DNA of 35,274 nucleotides from Cytophagales bacterium (GCA_013298215.1 JAAFKE010000006.1:1-35274); one strand, 5' to 3'; numbered from the stretch's first letter, positions 7,778-16,065 are shown. The notes: generated from the sequence alone by a model not told the origin. Translations and numbers: made by a program.

Positions 7778-7802
7778 ATACTCCCCAAAGCAACTGTTCG
7801 GC

Positions 7803-8210
7803 TTATTGCACCACCACCGTATTTCCCAAAAACCACGCCCTACATTCTTCCAAACTCGATTGCCCGGAGGCTACTTTTAGGATAAAATCGTACAGGTCGT
7901 TGAGGGGTAAGTCTCTTCTCAACCTGCATCCATTGAGTTTTAAAAACGCAAGAGCTTCTTCCAAGCCCGTTCTTTTGTTGCCGTCAGTAAAAATGTGGTT
8001 GCAGATAATATTGTAGCAATACAAAGCCGCTTTGTCGGAGATGGCAGGGTACAGCGGCTCGCCAAACATTTCGGCTTGAACGGCTTCGAGCAGATAGTCT
8101 AAGTTTTCTTCGTGCAGAAAATTATTAGGAGGCATAAAATTCCCGCCGTGAACGGCCACGGTTTGTTCATTGATGTAGGTTACATCTTGTTTTTCTAAGT
8201 AAACGACCAT
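7803..8210 (-). CDS. Doc/Fic-family toxin (death-on-curing type)
   Basis: The protein has 135 residues with the Fic-type motif HIFTDGNKRTG at 72-82. The HxFx(D/N)GNKRT form and the short all-helical length fit Doc toxins, which phosphorylate and inactivate elongation factor Tu, rather than AMPylating Fic enzymes. The conserved His72, Phe74, Asp76, Asn78, Lys79 and Arg80 are present, so the active site looks intact. The start ATG overlaps the stop of the upstream 63-residue gene (TAATG), the usual antitoxin-toxin arrangement. It converges on the XRE gene, with 25 bp between their stops. Confidence 0.85.
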   Translation of the reverse strand: MVVYLEKQDVTYINEQTVAVHGGNFMPPNNFLHEENLDYLLEAVQAEMFGEPLYPAISDKAALYCYNIICNHIFTDGNKRTGLEEALAFLKLNGCRLRRDLPLNDLYDFILKVASGQSSLEECRAWFLGNTVVVQ

Positions 8211-8401
8211 TACGCTAATGCCTTAAAAACCGTCTCGTATTCCTCAAAATCTTCTTTTACGATTTCTTCTAATCGTTTTCTTTTTGCTATTTTCAAATCT
8301 TCCCCAATGTGTTTGAGCAGATCGCTGACGTAATCGGGTTCTTGAACAGCCAAATCTTTGAGGGCTTTCTCAATCATACTTTTGTCTAATACCGCTGTCA
8401 T
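8210..8401 (-). CDS. Putative antitoxin of the Doc toxin
   Basis: This 63-residue, highly charged, probably helical protein (MTAVLDKSMIEKALKDLAVQ ... EDFEEYETVFKALA) is encoded directly before the Doc-type toxin with a TAATG overlap. Phd-type antitoxins bind DNA with the N-terminus and neutralise Doc with a C-terminal helix. Here the length and position fit, but I do not recognise a Phd fold from sequence, so the assignment rests on context. It would autoregulate the pair. Confidence 0.65.
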   Translation of the reverse strand: MTAVLDKSMIEKALKDLAVQEPDYVSDLLKHIGEDLKIAKRKRLEEIVKEDFEEYETVFKALA

Positions 8402-8467
8402 AGTTGTAGTTGTTAGAATATTGTACCGTCCAACAAAGATGCTAATTATTTCATTCCAAAACGCTTA

Positions 8468-8614
8468 TTTCACCCCAACTTCACCAACTCCCGCAAGTCC
8501 TTGTTCGACAAATCGCCGAGCCAGGTTTCGCCGTCGGTAACGGTGAGGTTGGCCAGTTCACGCTTGTTTTGAATGAGTTTATTGATTTTTTCTTCAAAAC
8601 TGCCCTGCGTAATG
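8468..8614 (-). pseudogene. Duplicated 3' end of the SNF2 helicase gene
   Basis: This 147-bp stretch matches 9428-9574, the 3' end of the helicase gene, with three mismatches. It encodes the same C-terminal residues (ITQGSFEEKINKLIQNKREL to LRELVKLG, stop). All three differences are synonymous third-position changes (GGC/GGT, AAT/AAC, GGC/GGT). Upstream of 8614 similarity ends abruptly and the open frame continues into unrelated sequence that overlaps the end of the PIN toxin gene. It is a gene fragment and not a functional protein. See the finding on the flanking repeats. Confidence 0.85.
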
Positions 8615-8644
8615 CAAGTAGTCTGATATTTAACAAAGCAGCTT

Positions 8645-9109
8645 TTATTTTTTAATAATGGCTTGAATATCAGACGTAGATACATTTTGAAGCGATAAAA
8701 ATACCCCGTTAAGATGGGTGAAATCGCTGTCAGTGGTAACTAACTTCAAGTTTAATAAAGAGGCTGTCGCAGCAATCCATAGGTCATTTTTTCCCATGTT
8801 TCGGGGTGTTTGAAAAGGATAAGCTGTGTATTCGGGATGATTTTTTTGGCTGTACGCATCTATGCCAATATATGTTGGAAGCAAAATATCACTGAGATTG
8901 ATAATTCTTACTGAATTAAAAAAGTCTTCGAGAATTTGCATTTTAGTGTAGCCCCAGTAATTTTGAAAAGCAATAGATTGGGCTTCGGCAACACTTGCGA
9001 ACGAAACATACACTAAATCTTCGTTAGGGTTCAGATACTGCATCAGCAAGTAACCCGATTTATCACGTACCACGGCCAAGATGATATTTGTATCAAAAAG
9101 CAAGTTCAT
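8645..9109 (-). CDS. PIN-domain toxin (VapC-like ribonuclease)
   Basis: The protein has 154 residues with the acidic residues of a PIN nuclease: D6 (LFDTNI), E42 (SVAEAQSI), D109 (GKNDLWIAA) and D127/D129 (TTDSDF). These coordinate metal for RNA cleavage in VapC toxins. It starts immediately after the stop of the 66-residue gene upstream (TAG directly followed by ATG), which is typical of a type II toxin-antitoxin pair. Its 3' end lies 30 bp from the duplicated helicase fragment. All catalytic positions are present, so it is probably active. Confidence 0.85.
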   Translation of the reverse strand: MNLLFDTNIILAVVRDKSGYLLMQYLNPNEDLVYVSFASVAEAQSIAFQNYWGYTKMQILEDFFNSVRIINLSDILLPTYIGIDAYSQKNHPEYTAYPFQTPRNMGKNDLWIAATASLLNLKLVTTDSDFTHLNGVFLSLQNVSTSDIQAIIKK

Positions 9110-9310
9110 CTACTTAGTCAGCATTTTAAGTGCTTTCTGAAAGTCTTCTTCTGAAAGTGTCTCTCCTTTCAAATGATACAGTTTTTTTGGGTCATAGCCC
9201 GTCAGTTTTCCAAAAGCCGTCGTACCCCCTGTTGCCAAAATTTCTTCTGCATCATAGGTTTTGAATTTTTTAAAAAAATACGGCTTCTCGTTTTTTACTC
9301 CCTTTATCAT
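9110..9310 (-). CDS. Putative antitoxin partner of the PIN toxin
   Basis: This 66-residue basic protein (MIKGVKNEKPYFFKKFKTYD ... EDFQKALKMLTK) is encoded directly upstream of the PIN toxin with no intergenic bases. Position and size match a VapB-type antitoxin, but I do not see a clear AbrB, RHH or Phd DNA-binding motif, so the family is unassigned. The start at ATG 9310 is the only good one. Confidence 0.65.
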   Translation of the reverse strand: MIKGVKNEKPYFFKKFKTYDAEEILATGGTTAFGKLTGYDPKKLYHLKGETLSEEDFQKALKMLTK

Positions 9311-9429
9311 CTCGATAATTACTTTGTTCTTTCAAATTTAAACGAAAAATTCCAGAAGTCCAATGAAGATTTTTGGAAGATGTCACTCCATGTTAGTTAG
9401 AGTTTCCAACACTATTCAAAGGCGCATTT

Positions 9430-12400
9430 TCACCCCAACTTCACCAACTCCCGCAAGTCCTTGTTCGACAAATCGCCGAGCCAGGTTTCACCGTCGGTAA
9501 CGGTGAGGTTGGCCAGTTCACGCTTGTTTTGAATGAGTTTGTTGATTTTTTCTTCAAAACTACCCTGCGTAATGAACCGATGCACCAGCACGTTTTTGGT
9601 TTGGCCAATTCTGAAAGCGCGGTCGGTGGCTTGGGCCTCTACGGCGGGGTTCCACCACAAATCGTAGTGAATCACGTTGTTGGCCACCGTTAAGTTCAAG
9701 CCCGTTCCGCCCGCTTTGAGCGACAAAATCAAGATGCGCGTGGCGCGGTTGTTTTGAAAATCTTCTACCATTTCGTCGCGGTTTTTACGGCTCACGCCGC
9801 CGTGCAGAAACGGCACTTCGAGCTGCATTTGCTCCTGAAACATGGTTTGTAGCAGCGTCCCCATTTCGGCATACTGCGTGAAAATCAAGGCTTTATCGCC
9901 GTTTTCGAGGACTTGCCGTATCAAGTCGAGCAGCAGCAAGGCTTTGCCCGAGGCTTCGGGATTGGCCCCGCCTTTTTTGAGGTATTGCGTGGGGTGGTTG
10001 CAAATTTGTTTGAGGGCCGTCATCATTTTGAAAATCAAACCACTGCGCTTGAACCCGTCTTTTTCGCCGTCAATGCCGCGCAGGGCTTGGTCCACCACGC
10101 TCTGGTACAAGGCCGCTTGGTCGTTGGCCAAAGTGCAGGCTTGGTCAATTTCAATTTTGTCGGGCAGGTCTTGGATAATTTTCTTGTCGGTTTTGACGCG
10201 TCGCAAAATAAACGGCTCCGTAACGCGCTTAAATTTGTCGAGTTTGTGCTGGTCGCGGTCAATTTCGATGGGTATGGCGTAGTCGCTCACAAACTTTTTG
10301 AGACTGCCCAAATAGCCCTTGTTGGCAAAATCAAAAATAGACCAATACTCCGACATTCGGTTTTCGACGGGCGTGCCGCTCATGGCAATTTTGATGCCCG
10401 CTTTCATTTTCTTGACGGCTTTGGTTTGGGCGGTGTTGGGGTTTTTGATGTTTTGTGCCTCGTCAATCACCACCACCGACCATTTCATTTTGCCCAAAGA
10501 TTCTTCTTCGCTCCGCACTACGCCGTAGGTGGTCAGCAGCAGGTCGGCTTCGGGGAGTTGCGCCAAACTGCGGCTGGGGCCGTGGTAGAGGTGCGGGCGC
10601 AGTTCGGGCGCAAACTTGGCAATTTCTTTGGTCCAATTGGTGAGCAAAGTTGTTGGTACCACCACCATTCCCTTGTTTTTTTTGAACGCGCCTTCTTGCT
10701 TCATTTTCAGGAGCGTGGCAATGACTTGGAGGGTTTTGCCCAGGCCCATGTCGTCGGCAATGAGGCTGCCCATGCCGAGGCGGGCGTTTTTGTAGAGCCA
10801 CTCGTAGCCGCGCTGCTGGTAGGGGCGCAAGTTGGCGGCCAAGTTGTCGGGCAGGGCGACGGCTTCGTTTTTGAGCAAATTGTTCATCAACTTTTGCGCT
10901 GATTTACTGAGCGTTACGCCCGTGCCGTTGTACTCTTCGGTGAGGGCAGTTTGCAACAAATCGTTGCCGTCGAGTGCGGGCGGATTTTTGAGTTTTTCGA
11001 GCAAACTCTTGATTTCTTTTTCGTCAAAATAAGCGTACTGGTCTTTTATTTTGACCAGGCCCTTGTATTTTTCGACCATTTTCACAAACGCCGCGCCGTC
11101 AATGTGTTCGTCGCCCACAGCCACTTCCCAGCGAAATTTGAGCATATTTTCCAAACTAATCACCGAAGAAGCCGCCACTTTGCCGTCTTCTTCGCCGTCG
11201 AGGGTCATCGAAAGTTGCGGGCGCAGGAGTTTTTGTAACGCCTTGGGCAACTGGATTTTAATGCCAAAAAGCCGCACCGTGGGCAAGATTTTGAACAATA
11301 TTTCGGCAAATTTCTCGGAGTCGAACAGCAGGTTTTCGGTGCCTTTGCTGGCTATGAGCTGGTTGAGTTGCGGAAAATGCTCGGCCATCATCGAAAGGTC
11401 GCGCATCACGCCCATGCGCACGGGGGCGTACTCGCGCTCGTCCATGAAAGTTTCGAGCGGGATGGGCGCGGCCAATTCCACTTTTTTGTTCTCGACAAAC
11501 ACGTTTACTTTAAACACGCCGTCCAAATCTTCGACCTGCAACAGCGGCACGAAATCGCGGTTGGCAATAAAAAACTTGTTTAGCCACAATTGCACGCTAT
11601 TGGGCAGTTCGCGCTGTTCAAAACCGCCAAAATGCGTCATTGTATTTCTAAAAAACAGGTCGTCCACGTCGGTGGCTTTGTAGTCGTAGCGGTCGTTGAA
11701 TTGCCGCACGCGCTCGGTCAAAATGAGCGAACAAAGTGCGTTCAAAAAGTCGCCTTCGAGGGGGACGTAAATATCGCGTTTGCCGATTTTGTAGTACAGT
11801 ATTTCGGGGGGCAAAATGGCGGCCACTTGGGCGGCCACGGTGGCCACTTGTTCGTTCAAAGTAGCTGGAATCCAACGCACTAAGTGGTGTTCTTTTTTGA
11901 GTTTTGCCCGCAAGAGTTGCGGCAAAATGGCCCCGCGTTCGAGCAATTTGTTGGCCAAACGATTGACAAAATACAACCCTTTGAGCGTGGGCGACAGTTG
12001 CGGCAATTGCGCCGTGGGCAGGTGCTGAACCCAGTCAATGAGTTTGGGGAGTTCGTCAAACTGAAACACAATGCGCTCGCGGGCATCGCGGAAATTAGCC
12101 TGCAAAAAGCCCATTGCTTCGTCCATGATGATGTCGGCGGTTTCTACGGCATCGAGGTCTTTGTCGTAGTCTTGGTCGCGCGGCTCGTCGGTGGTGGCCA
12201 AAGTCTGGGCTTTTTTTGCCGTTTCGACGTAGAATTTCTGTAAAATCTGCTTGAAATTCCCCGTTCGGTAAAACAGTGGGTTATCAGAAAGCAGCGAAAG
12301 CAAGTTTTCTGACACGGGCGGAATCGTCGAAAAATCAAGCGCGTTGTACAATGCCGCATCGGGCAGAAAATCAATTTCTTCGGTATTCTCGAAGGGTTGG

Positions 12401-12975
12401 CGCAGGTCGGCTACGTCGAGAATTTCTACGTCTTTTTGGTCGGCAGAGGCAAAACCCAGGGCTTCGAGGCTTTTGAAAAGGTCAAAGTCGCGGAGTTCAA
12501 AAATCAGGAACGGGTTTTTGTCTATTTCGTTGGCCACCAAATACAACACGGCGGCGCGGTGTTTGCAGGGATCGCCCCAATCGGGGCAAGAACAACTTGA
12601 ATTGAAAGCCCGCCACGAGCGCGGAAACAGCGCAATCCCCTTGCGTTCGCAGTCGGCGTAGAGTTCGTTAGGAAGTTGTCGGTTGAGCAACTGGGTCAAA
12701 TACAGCGGATTATCGGCAATCAAACTCACCAACCGCGCCTTATCCGACCCCGAAAGTGGCTCAATTTTATACGAAATTTTGTAGGGTTTTGGCGTTGAGC
12801 CTTTTACGCGGGCTTCTATTTTGTTGCCCTCAAAGGCAATGCTGGCCACCGAACCGTTGTTAGCGTAGGTGCGCCCTCGCGCCAATCGACCGCTTTGGTC
12901 GAGGTGTTCCAGCACTTTTATCCACTGTTGCCCCCACCAAGTTTGCCCAAAAGTAGTTCTGCGTTGCTGCGCCAT
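9430..12975 (-). CDS. SWIM zinc-finger SNF2-family helicase
   Basis: The protein has 1181 residues. An N-terminal SWIM zinc finger (CSCPDWGDPCKH, 128-139) is followed by a long unclassified region and then a complete SNF2 ATPase. Motif I is DDMGLGKT (about 740), motif II DEAQ (about 836), motif III SGTPVENR, and motif VI RAFRIGQT (about 1117) in the helicase C domain. Such proteins translocate on double-stranded DNA using ATP. Relatives occur both as housekeeping DNA-remodelling proteins and beside defence genes. The gene is G+C-rich (42 of 60 bases are G/C in 10561-10620), unlike its neighbours, so it may belong to the core genome with accessory DNA on both sides. Both ends have duplicated fragments nearby (8468-8614 and 15718-15812). 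Confidence 0.92.
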   Translation of the reverse strand: MAQQRRTTFGQTWWGQQWIKVLEHLDQSGRLARGRTYANNGSVASIAFEGNKIEARVKGSTPKPYKISYKIEPLSGSDKARLVSLIADNPLYLTQLLNRQLPNELYADCERKGIALFPRSWRAFNSSCSCPDWGDPCKHRAAVLYLVANEIDKNPFLIFELRDFDLFKSLEALGFASADQKDVEILDVADLRQPFENTEEIDFLPDAALYNALDFSTIPPVSENLLSLLSDNPLFYRTGNFKQILQKFYVETAKKAQTLATTDEPRDQDYDKDLDAVETADIIMDEAMGFLQANFRDARERIVFQFDELPKLIDWVQHLPTAQLPQLSPTLKGLYFVNRLANKLLERGAILPQLLRAKLKKEHHLVRWIPATLNEQVATVAAQVAAILPPEILYYKIGKRDIYVPLEGDFLNALCSLILTERVRQFNDRYDYKATDVDDLFFRNTMTHFGGFEQRELPNSVQLWLNKFFIANRDFVPLLQVEDLDGVFKVNVFVENKKVELAAPIPLETFMDEREYAPVRMGVMRDLSMMAEHFPQLNQLIASKGTENLLFDSEKFAEILFKILPTVRLFGIKIQLPKALQKLLRPQLSMTLDGEEDGKVAASSVISLENMLKFRWEVAVGDEHIDGAAFVKMVEKYKGLVKIKDQYAYFDEKEIKSLLEKLKNPPALDGNDLLQTALTEEYNGTGVTLSKSAQKLMNNLLKNEAVALPDNLAANLRPYQQRGYEWLYKNARLGMGSLIADDMGLGKTLQVIATLLKMKQEGAFKKNKGMVVVPTTLLTNWTKEIAKFAPELRPHLYHGPSRSLAQLPEADLLLTTYGVVRSEEESLGKMKWSVVVIDEAQNIKNPNTAQTKAVKKMKAGIKIAMSGTPVENRMSEYWSIFDFANKGYLGSLKKFVSDYAIPIEIDRDQHKLDKFKRVTEPFILRRVKTDKKIIQDLPDKIEIDQACTLANDQAALYQSVVDQALRGIDGEKDGFKRSGLIFKMMTALKQICNHPTQYLKKGGANPEASGKALLLLDLIRQVLENGDKALIFTQYAEMGTLLQTMFQEQMQLEVPFLHGGVSRKNRDEMVEDFQNNRATRILILSLKAGGTGLNLTVANNVIHYDLWWNPAVEAQATDRAFRIGQTKNVLVHRFITQGSFEEKINKLIQNKRELANLTVTDGETWLGDLSNKDLRELVKLG

Positions 12976-13031
12976 TTTTTATGTTATTTTTGGCAAAAAT
13001 AACAGATCAAAGGGTTTATTGGGGTTTATGT
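12935..13031. repeat. 5' end and leader of helicase gene, duplicated at 15718-15812
   Basis: The first 14 or so codons of the helicase gene plus about 55 bp of leader are repeated in the same orientation about 2.78 kb away. This copy is the functional one because it keeps the ATG and continues into the full gene. Confidence 0.75.
12983..13003 (-). promoter_or_regulatory. Hairpin and candidate -7 element upstream of the helicase gene
   Basis: A perfect 9-bp inverted repeat (GTTATTTTT, 3-base loop, AAAAATAAC) ends only 8 bp before the helicase ATG. On the minus strand it contains TATTTTTG (13001-12994), an exact match to the Bacteroidetes -7 consensus TAnnTTTG, but no TTTG is present at the usual -33 distance. 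The TATTTTTG is also kept in the decayed copy at 15.77 kb. Confidence 0.35.
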
Positions 13032-13088
13032 TTGCTAAAAGATGGGATTGGTTGGCGTGGTGCGTTTGTTGGCTTGCACCATCTGGGG

Positions 13089-14225
13089 TTAGTATTTTTC
13101 TAATTCTTTACGAATGAATGCGTCTAAGTCTTGTTTTTTGACTCTCAAAACTTGTTCTATGCCTTTGTAAACGTCATCGTCGCTTTTACCAGCAGTGAAA
13201 AGCGTTTTTAGACCATCGAATCCTTTGTTTTCATAAACCATTTTACAAATTAGTCCAGCAATGGCATAGTAGGTATTCGTCTCATTATCAATGGTTACGT
13301 ATTGAATTGCGTTGATGTCGCCTAACAGAATGTCTTGGTGTTGGGTAACATATCCTTTCACTTTTCTTAGGTGATAATCTAAGGGTTTATCCGAATTTCC
13401 TCCCCAAAAAGTAGCCAACCCTTCGTCAAAAAAATTGTGGAAATTGCCGTTATCAAAAGTATGATAGGTATAAAGATGTACCAATTCGTGCGGATAAAAG
13501 AAAGTCCCATTCCCCACGTAAAACAACTTGTTAAATGGCTCTGAAACGGCTTTGTCATAAAAACGATTTTCATAAATAACGCCTCTTATTCGCTGTATTT
13601 CTTCAAAGTTTTTTGCAACGAAATAAGAAAATGTAATTGGTTGCGTATTCAACTTGGAAGCAATCAAACGACTGAAATTAGTCAATGAATCTATTGCTGG
13701 ATAGTTTACTTTCAAAGCAGGGTCGCTGTAAATATTGATTTTCTCTGTTTTGGTGAAATTCCACTGGTATCTCGATAAGTTATAAAAAATCCCGTTGCTT
13801 ATTTTTTTTTCTTTTTCTTCTTCCCGAATAACAAGTCGTAATACTTTTACCAAATTACTGTATCGACCTTCTTCACAGTGGGCAAAAGATACATTTACTA
13901 CTTGACAAGAATCTTCGTCTATTACACTCAAAATGGTAGGCTTATAATAATGAGAATCACCGTACAAAGAACTATTCTGAGCTTGAGTGACCAAGTGTAG
14001 GGGATAAACAAACCTTTCTTTATCTCTTTGAGAGATAAAAGCGTTCTGTTCCTTAGAATAATCTTCTGTACTGAAATAAGCCTCAAGAAAGGCGGTAATA
14101 TCTTTTGTTAAGTTGCTTTGGTCTTGTTTTACAGCTACACCAATACCAATTGATTTTTTTGATTGGCTGTTGCAGTTAATAAACGTCATTAACTGAACAC
14201 TAAGAAAAAATAGAAATGTTTTCAC
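13089..14225 (-). CDS. Secreted gluzincin-type metallopeptidase, paralogue of the 5867-6964 gene
   Basis: The frame is open to 14339, but a GTG at 14225 gives a clean signal sequence (VKTFLFFLSVQLMTFINC), so I prefer that start; the cysteine after it may make this a lipoprotein. The zinc motif HELVH lies at 246-250, followed after 17 residues by a Glu in FFDEGLATFWGG. Shared segments with the protein at 5867-6964 include FSYF near 199, EGLATF..GG, then PLDYHLRKV versus PLKHHLQKI, and a final segment with IAGLICKMVYE versus IGGEICKLIYE. The two are therefore paralogues with the same domain order. This copy has no peptide precursor or exporter beside it; its neighbours are the helicase and a DUF4143 ATPase. 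The substrate is unknown. Confidence 0.65.
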   Translation of the reverse strand: MKTFLFFLSVQLMTFINCNSQSKKSIGIGVAVKQDQSNLTKDITAFLEAYFSTEDYSKEQNAFISQRDKERFVYPLHLVTQAQNSSLYGDSHYYKPTILSVIDEDSCQVVNVSFAHCEEGRYSNLVKVLRLVIREEEKEKKISNGIFYNLSRYQWNFTKTEKINIYSDPALKVNYPAIDSLTNFSRLIASKLNTQPITFSYFVAKNFEEIQRIRGVIYENRFYDKAVSEPFNKLFYVGNGTFFYPHELVHLYTYHTFDNGNFHNFFDEGLATFWGGNSDKPLDYHLRKVKGYVTQHQDILLGDINAIQYVTIDNETNTYYAIAGLICKMVYENKGFDGLKTLFTAGKSDDDVYKGIEQVLRVKKQDLDAFIRKELEKY

Positions 14226-14445
14226 TATTTTTCGGAAATAGGTAGGGAAATATAATATCCTTTTTCTACGCGCTACTACTGTTGCTATAAATATTCTTCT
14301 CATTGCCCCCACCTTGGCCGCATACGTCAAACAAGCCAAAATATCGTCATTTTCGAGCTCAGGATAGTCTTCATCTCTTGATGCGTGCTACCTGCCTACA
14401 CGCCATTTTAGCATCACTATATTCTGTTTGCTTTTGACAAAATCC

Positions 14446-15627
14446 TTAAAAAATATTCCCTCCCCAATACCATTCTTTGAAGTCAGTTTCAGAGGCTGTT
14501 CTACCAATAAGCATTTTTTCTGTCATTTCTACGCTGTTGGCCCGATGAGTGAGCGTTTTTAAATCTGTATAAGAAGGCGTTTCTTTGACTTCGATGGCCG
14601 TTTTTTGGTCGAGTATAAAATCAATTTCTTGCCCGCTTTTCTTTTGATAAAACGTAACATTGCCCTTTTTTCGTAGTTGAAGCGCAATTGCATTTTCAAA
14701 AACTTGCCCGCTGCTTACTTGTGCCAGCGACTGCAAAATACCCGTATCGGCCAAATATAACTTCTTTTGTGCCGATATTTCTTTGTCTTTATTGGTGGTG
14801 TAAGCGGGTATTCGGTGAATAAAATAGGTGTATTCCAACAGTTCTAAGTAGTCGTTTATTTTGTTTCGATTTATTCCCGAAATGCTGCTTATTTTACTGA
14901 CATCAATGCGGCTGCCTACCCTTGCTGCCAAGAGCTGAATGAGTTTATAGAGTTCATTGCTCAACGAAAAATCGGAAAGGAGTTTGATGTCTAATTCGAT
15001 AAAAGCGTTGATAATGTCCTTCAAATAAGCCGTTTTGTCATCGGCTGTTTCGGACAATACGACCTCTGGAAAACCGCCAAACTGCAAAAACTCTTCGTAT
15101 TCCTGCTTGAATTTTAGGTAAATAAAAGAAGAAAACGGCGCGAGCGACATAGAAGCAACCGCCGCCGTGCTGTGCCCTTTAAAGTACAGAAACTCATCAA
15201 ACGAGAGCGGATACATCTCAAATATCCTTTTGCGACCCGCCAGGCTTTCACTAAAATGGTTTTTGAGGTAATAAGAACTCGAACCCGACAACAGAAATTT
15301 GATGTTGTAGGTGTCGTACAAATATTTTATTACACTTGTTGCCGCAGGAACTAACTGAATCTCGTCTAATGCCAACACGCAGGGACGCTCCAATACCAAA
15401 CCCAAGGATTTTAGTCCATTTTCTACGGCGCTGTACGAATTTTCTGAAAAAAGCACCCTGTTCTCAATTTTTTCCAAATCAAGATACAAGCAATTGGAAT
15501 GGGGTACTTGCTTCAATAAATGACGCAAGGCCGTCGTTTTACCAACTCGGCGCACTCCCGTTATGACCGTAATTTGCGGCTTAGATAAATGAACTTCAAG
15601 TGAACCATAAATATTTCTTTTGTGCAT
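14446..15627 (-). CDS. AAA-family ATPase with DUF4143 domain
   Basis: The 393-residue protein has Walker A GVRRVGKTT at 24-32 and Walker B LALDEIQ (D88, E89), followed by LLSGSSSYYL, a sensor-like segment typical of the AAA_14 family. The C-terminal half carries a DUF4143/PD-(D/E)xK-like region, with GQEIDFILDQKTAIEVKE near 330-350 resembling a restriction-endonuclease-like core (E-ID...EVK). These proteins are common, variable accessory genes in Bacteroidota and archaea and their cellular role is not settled. It stands alone, with about 100 bp to the peptidase gene downstream and about 440 bp upstream to the next gene. Confidence 0.85.
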   Translation of the reverse strand: MHKRNIYGSLEVHLSKPQITVITGVRRVGKTTALRHLLKQVPHSNCLYLDLEKIENRVLFSENSYSAVENGLKSLGLVLERPCVLALDEIQLVPAATSVIKYLYDTYNIKFLLSGSSSYYLKNHFSESLAGRKRIFEMYPLSFDEFLYFKGHSTAAVASMSLAPFSSFIYLKFKQEYEEFLQFGGFPEVVLSETADDKTAYLKDIINAFIELDIKLLSDFSLSNELYKLIQLLAARVGSRIDVSKISSISGINRNKINDYLELLEYTYFIHRIPAYTTNKDKEISAQKKLYLADTGILQSLAQVSSGQVFENAIALQLRKKGNVTFYQKKSGQEIDFILDQKTAIEVKETPSYTDLKTLTHRANSVEMTEKMLIGRTASETDFKEWYWGGNIF

Positions 15628-16065
15628 ATAGTCTAACTATTTGCACAAAAATAAAACATAAAGTTACAATATGAAAATAATCTTCTCTGTTGGAAGCAGC
15701 ATGAACATAGAATAAAGCACCAAGTTTGCCCAAAAATAGTTCTGCGCTGCTGCGCCGTTACTATTTTTTTTGGGCAAAAATAACAAACCAACAGGTTTAT
15801 TAGATTTTATGTAGGTACAACCAAATAACCAACATTTTTCATTTTACAACTATTTGGCTATCAAATATTTATTCAACAATTCATTCGCCGCGCGGGCAAC
15901 TCCGTCAAAGCTCAACATCATTACCTACCCAGACGTTAGCGTTTTTTGAGTGCTTTTTTAGACGCAAAAATCAATAAAATGTAAATTTAAACGAATACGC
16001 ATTGTTTAATTGCCCAAAAATTACATATTTACAACATTATTTAACCTTTAACTCTATTAATCAAG
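15628..16065. other. 438-bp intergenic region with a helicase 5' remnant
   Basis: The region is mostly A+T-rich. It holds the decayed helicase leader copy (15718-15812) and a G+C-richer patch at 15880-15905 inside a possible 23-codon minus-strand frame (15850-15921, MMLSFDGVARAANELLNKYL), which I regard as a gene remnant at best. The last 100 bp form the upstream region of the 81-residue membrane protein. No RNA gene is seen. Confidence 0.5.
15718..15812 (-). pseudogene. Decayed 5'-end copy of the helicase gene
   Basis: The complement encodes AQQRRTIFGQTW, almost the helicase N-terminus (AQQRRTTFGQTW), preceded by a leader with TATTTTTG and a TTTATTA segment in the same order as at 12935-13031. 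The start codon is mutated (ACG for ATG) and similarity stops after about 14 codons. It is more diverged than the 3'-end copy, so the two duplications probably did not arise at the same time. Confidence 0.7.

Larger units (their letters stand above)
8468..9574. repeat. 147-bp direct repeats bracketing a PIN toxin-antitoxin cassette
   Basis: Direct repeats at 8468-8614 and 9428-9574 are offset by 960 bp and about 98% identical. Between them lie only the PIN toxin and its partner plus about 120 bp. The right copy is the genuine end of the helicase gene and the left copy is the fragment. The arrangement looks like a cassette that arrived together with an alternative copy of the helicase 3' end, or a recombination product between related alleles. 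Confidence 0.8.

Noticed and set aside
8470-8685. A 71-residue protein
   Set aside because: Its last 48 residues are the helicase C-terminus and the first part overlaps the PIN toxin gene end, so it is a gene fragment.
9913-10902. Long plus-strand frame of 329 codons
   Set aside because: It is antisense to the well-supported SNF2 helicase and shows no domain; G+C-rich genes often leave such frames.
13089-14339. The longest version (416 residues) of the second gluzincin
   Set aside because: The N-terminal extension is basic and lacks a normal signal peptide, whereas the GTG at 14225 gives one directly.
15850-15921. Possible 23-codon minus-strand gene
   Set aside because: Too short, no upstream signals and no recognisable motif; noted only as a possible remnant.
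15628-16065. Possible tRNA or small RNA gene in the largest gap
   Set aside because: No cloverleaf, terminator or other RNA-like structure could be recognised by eye.
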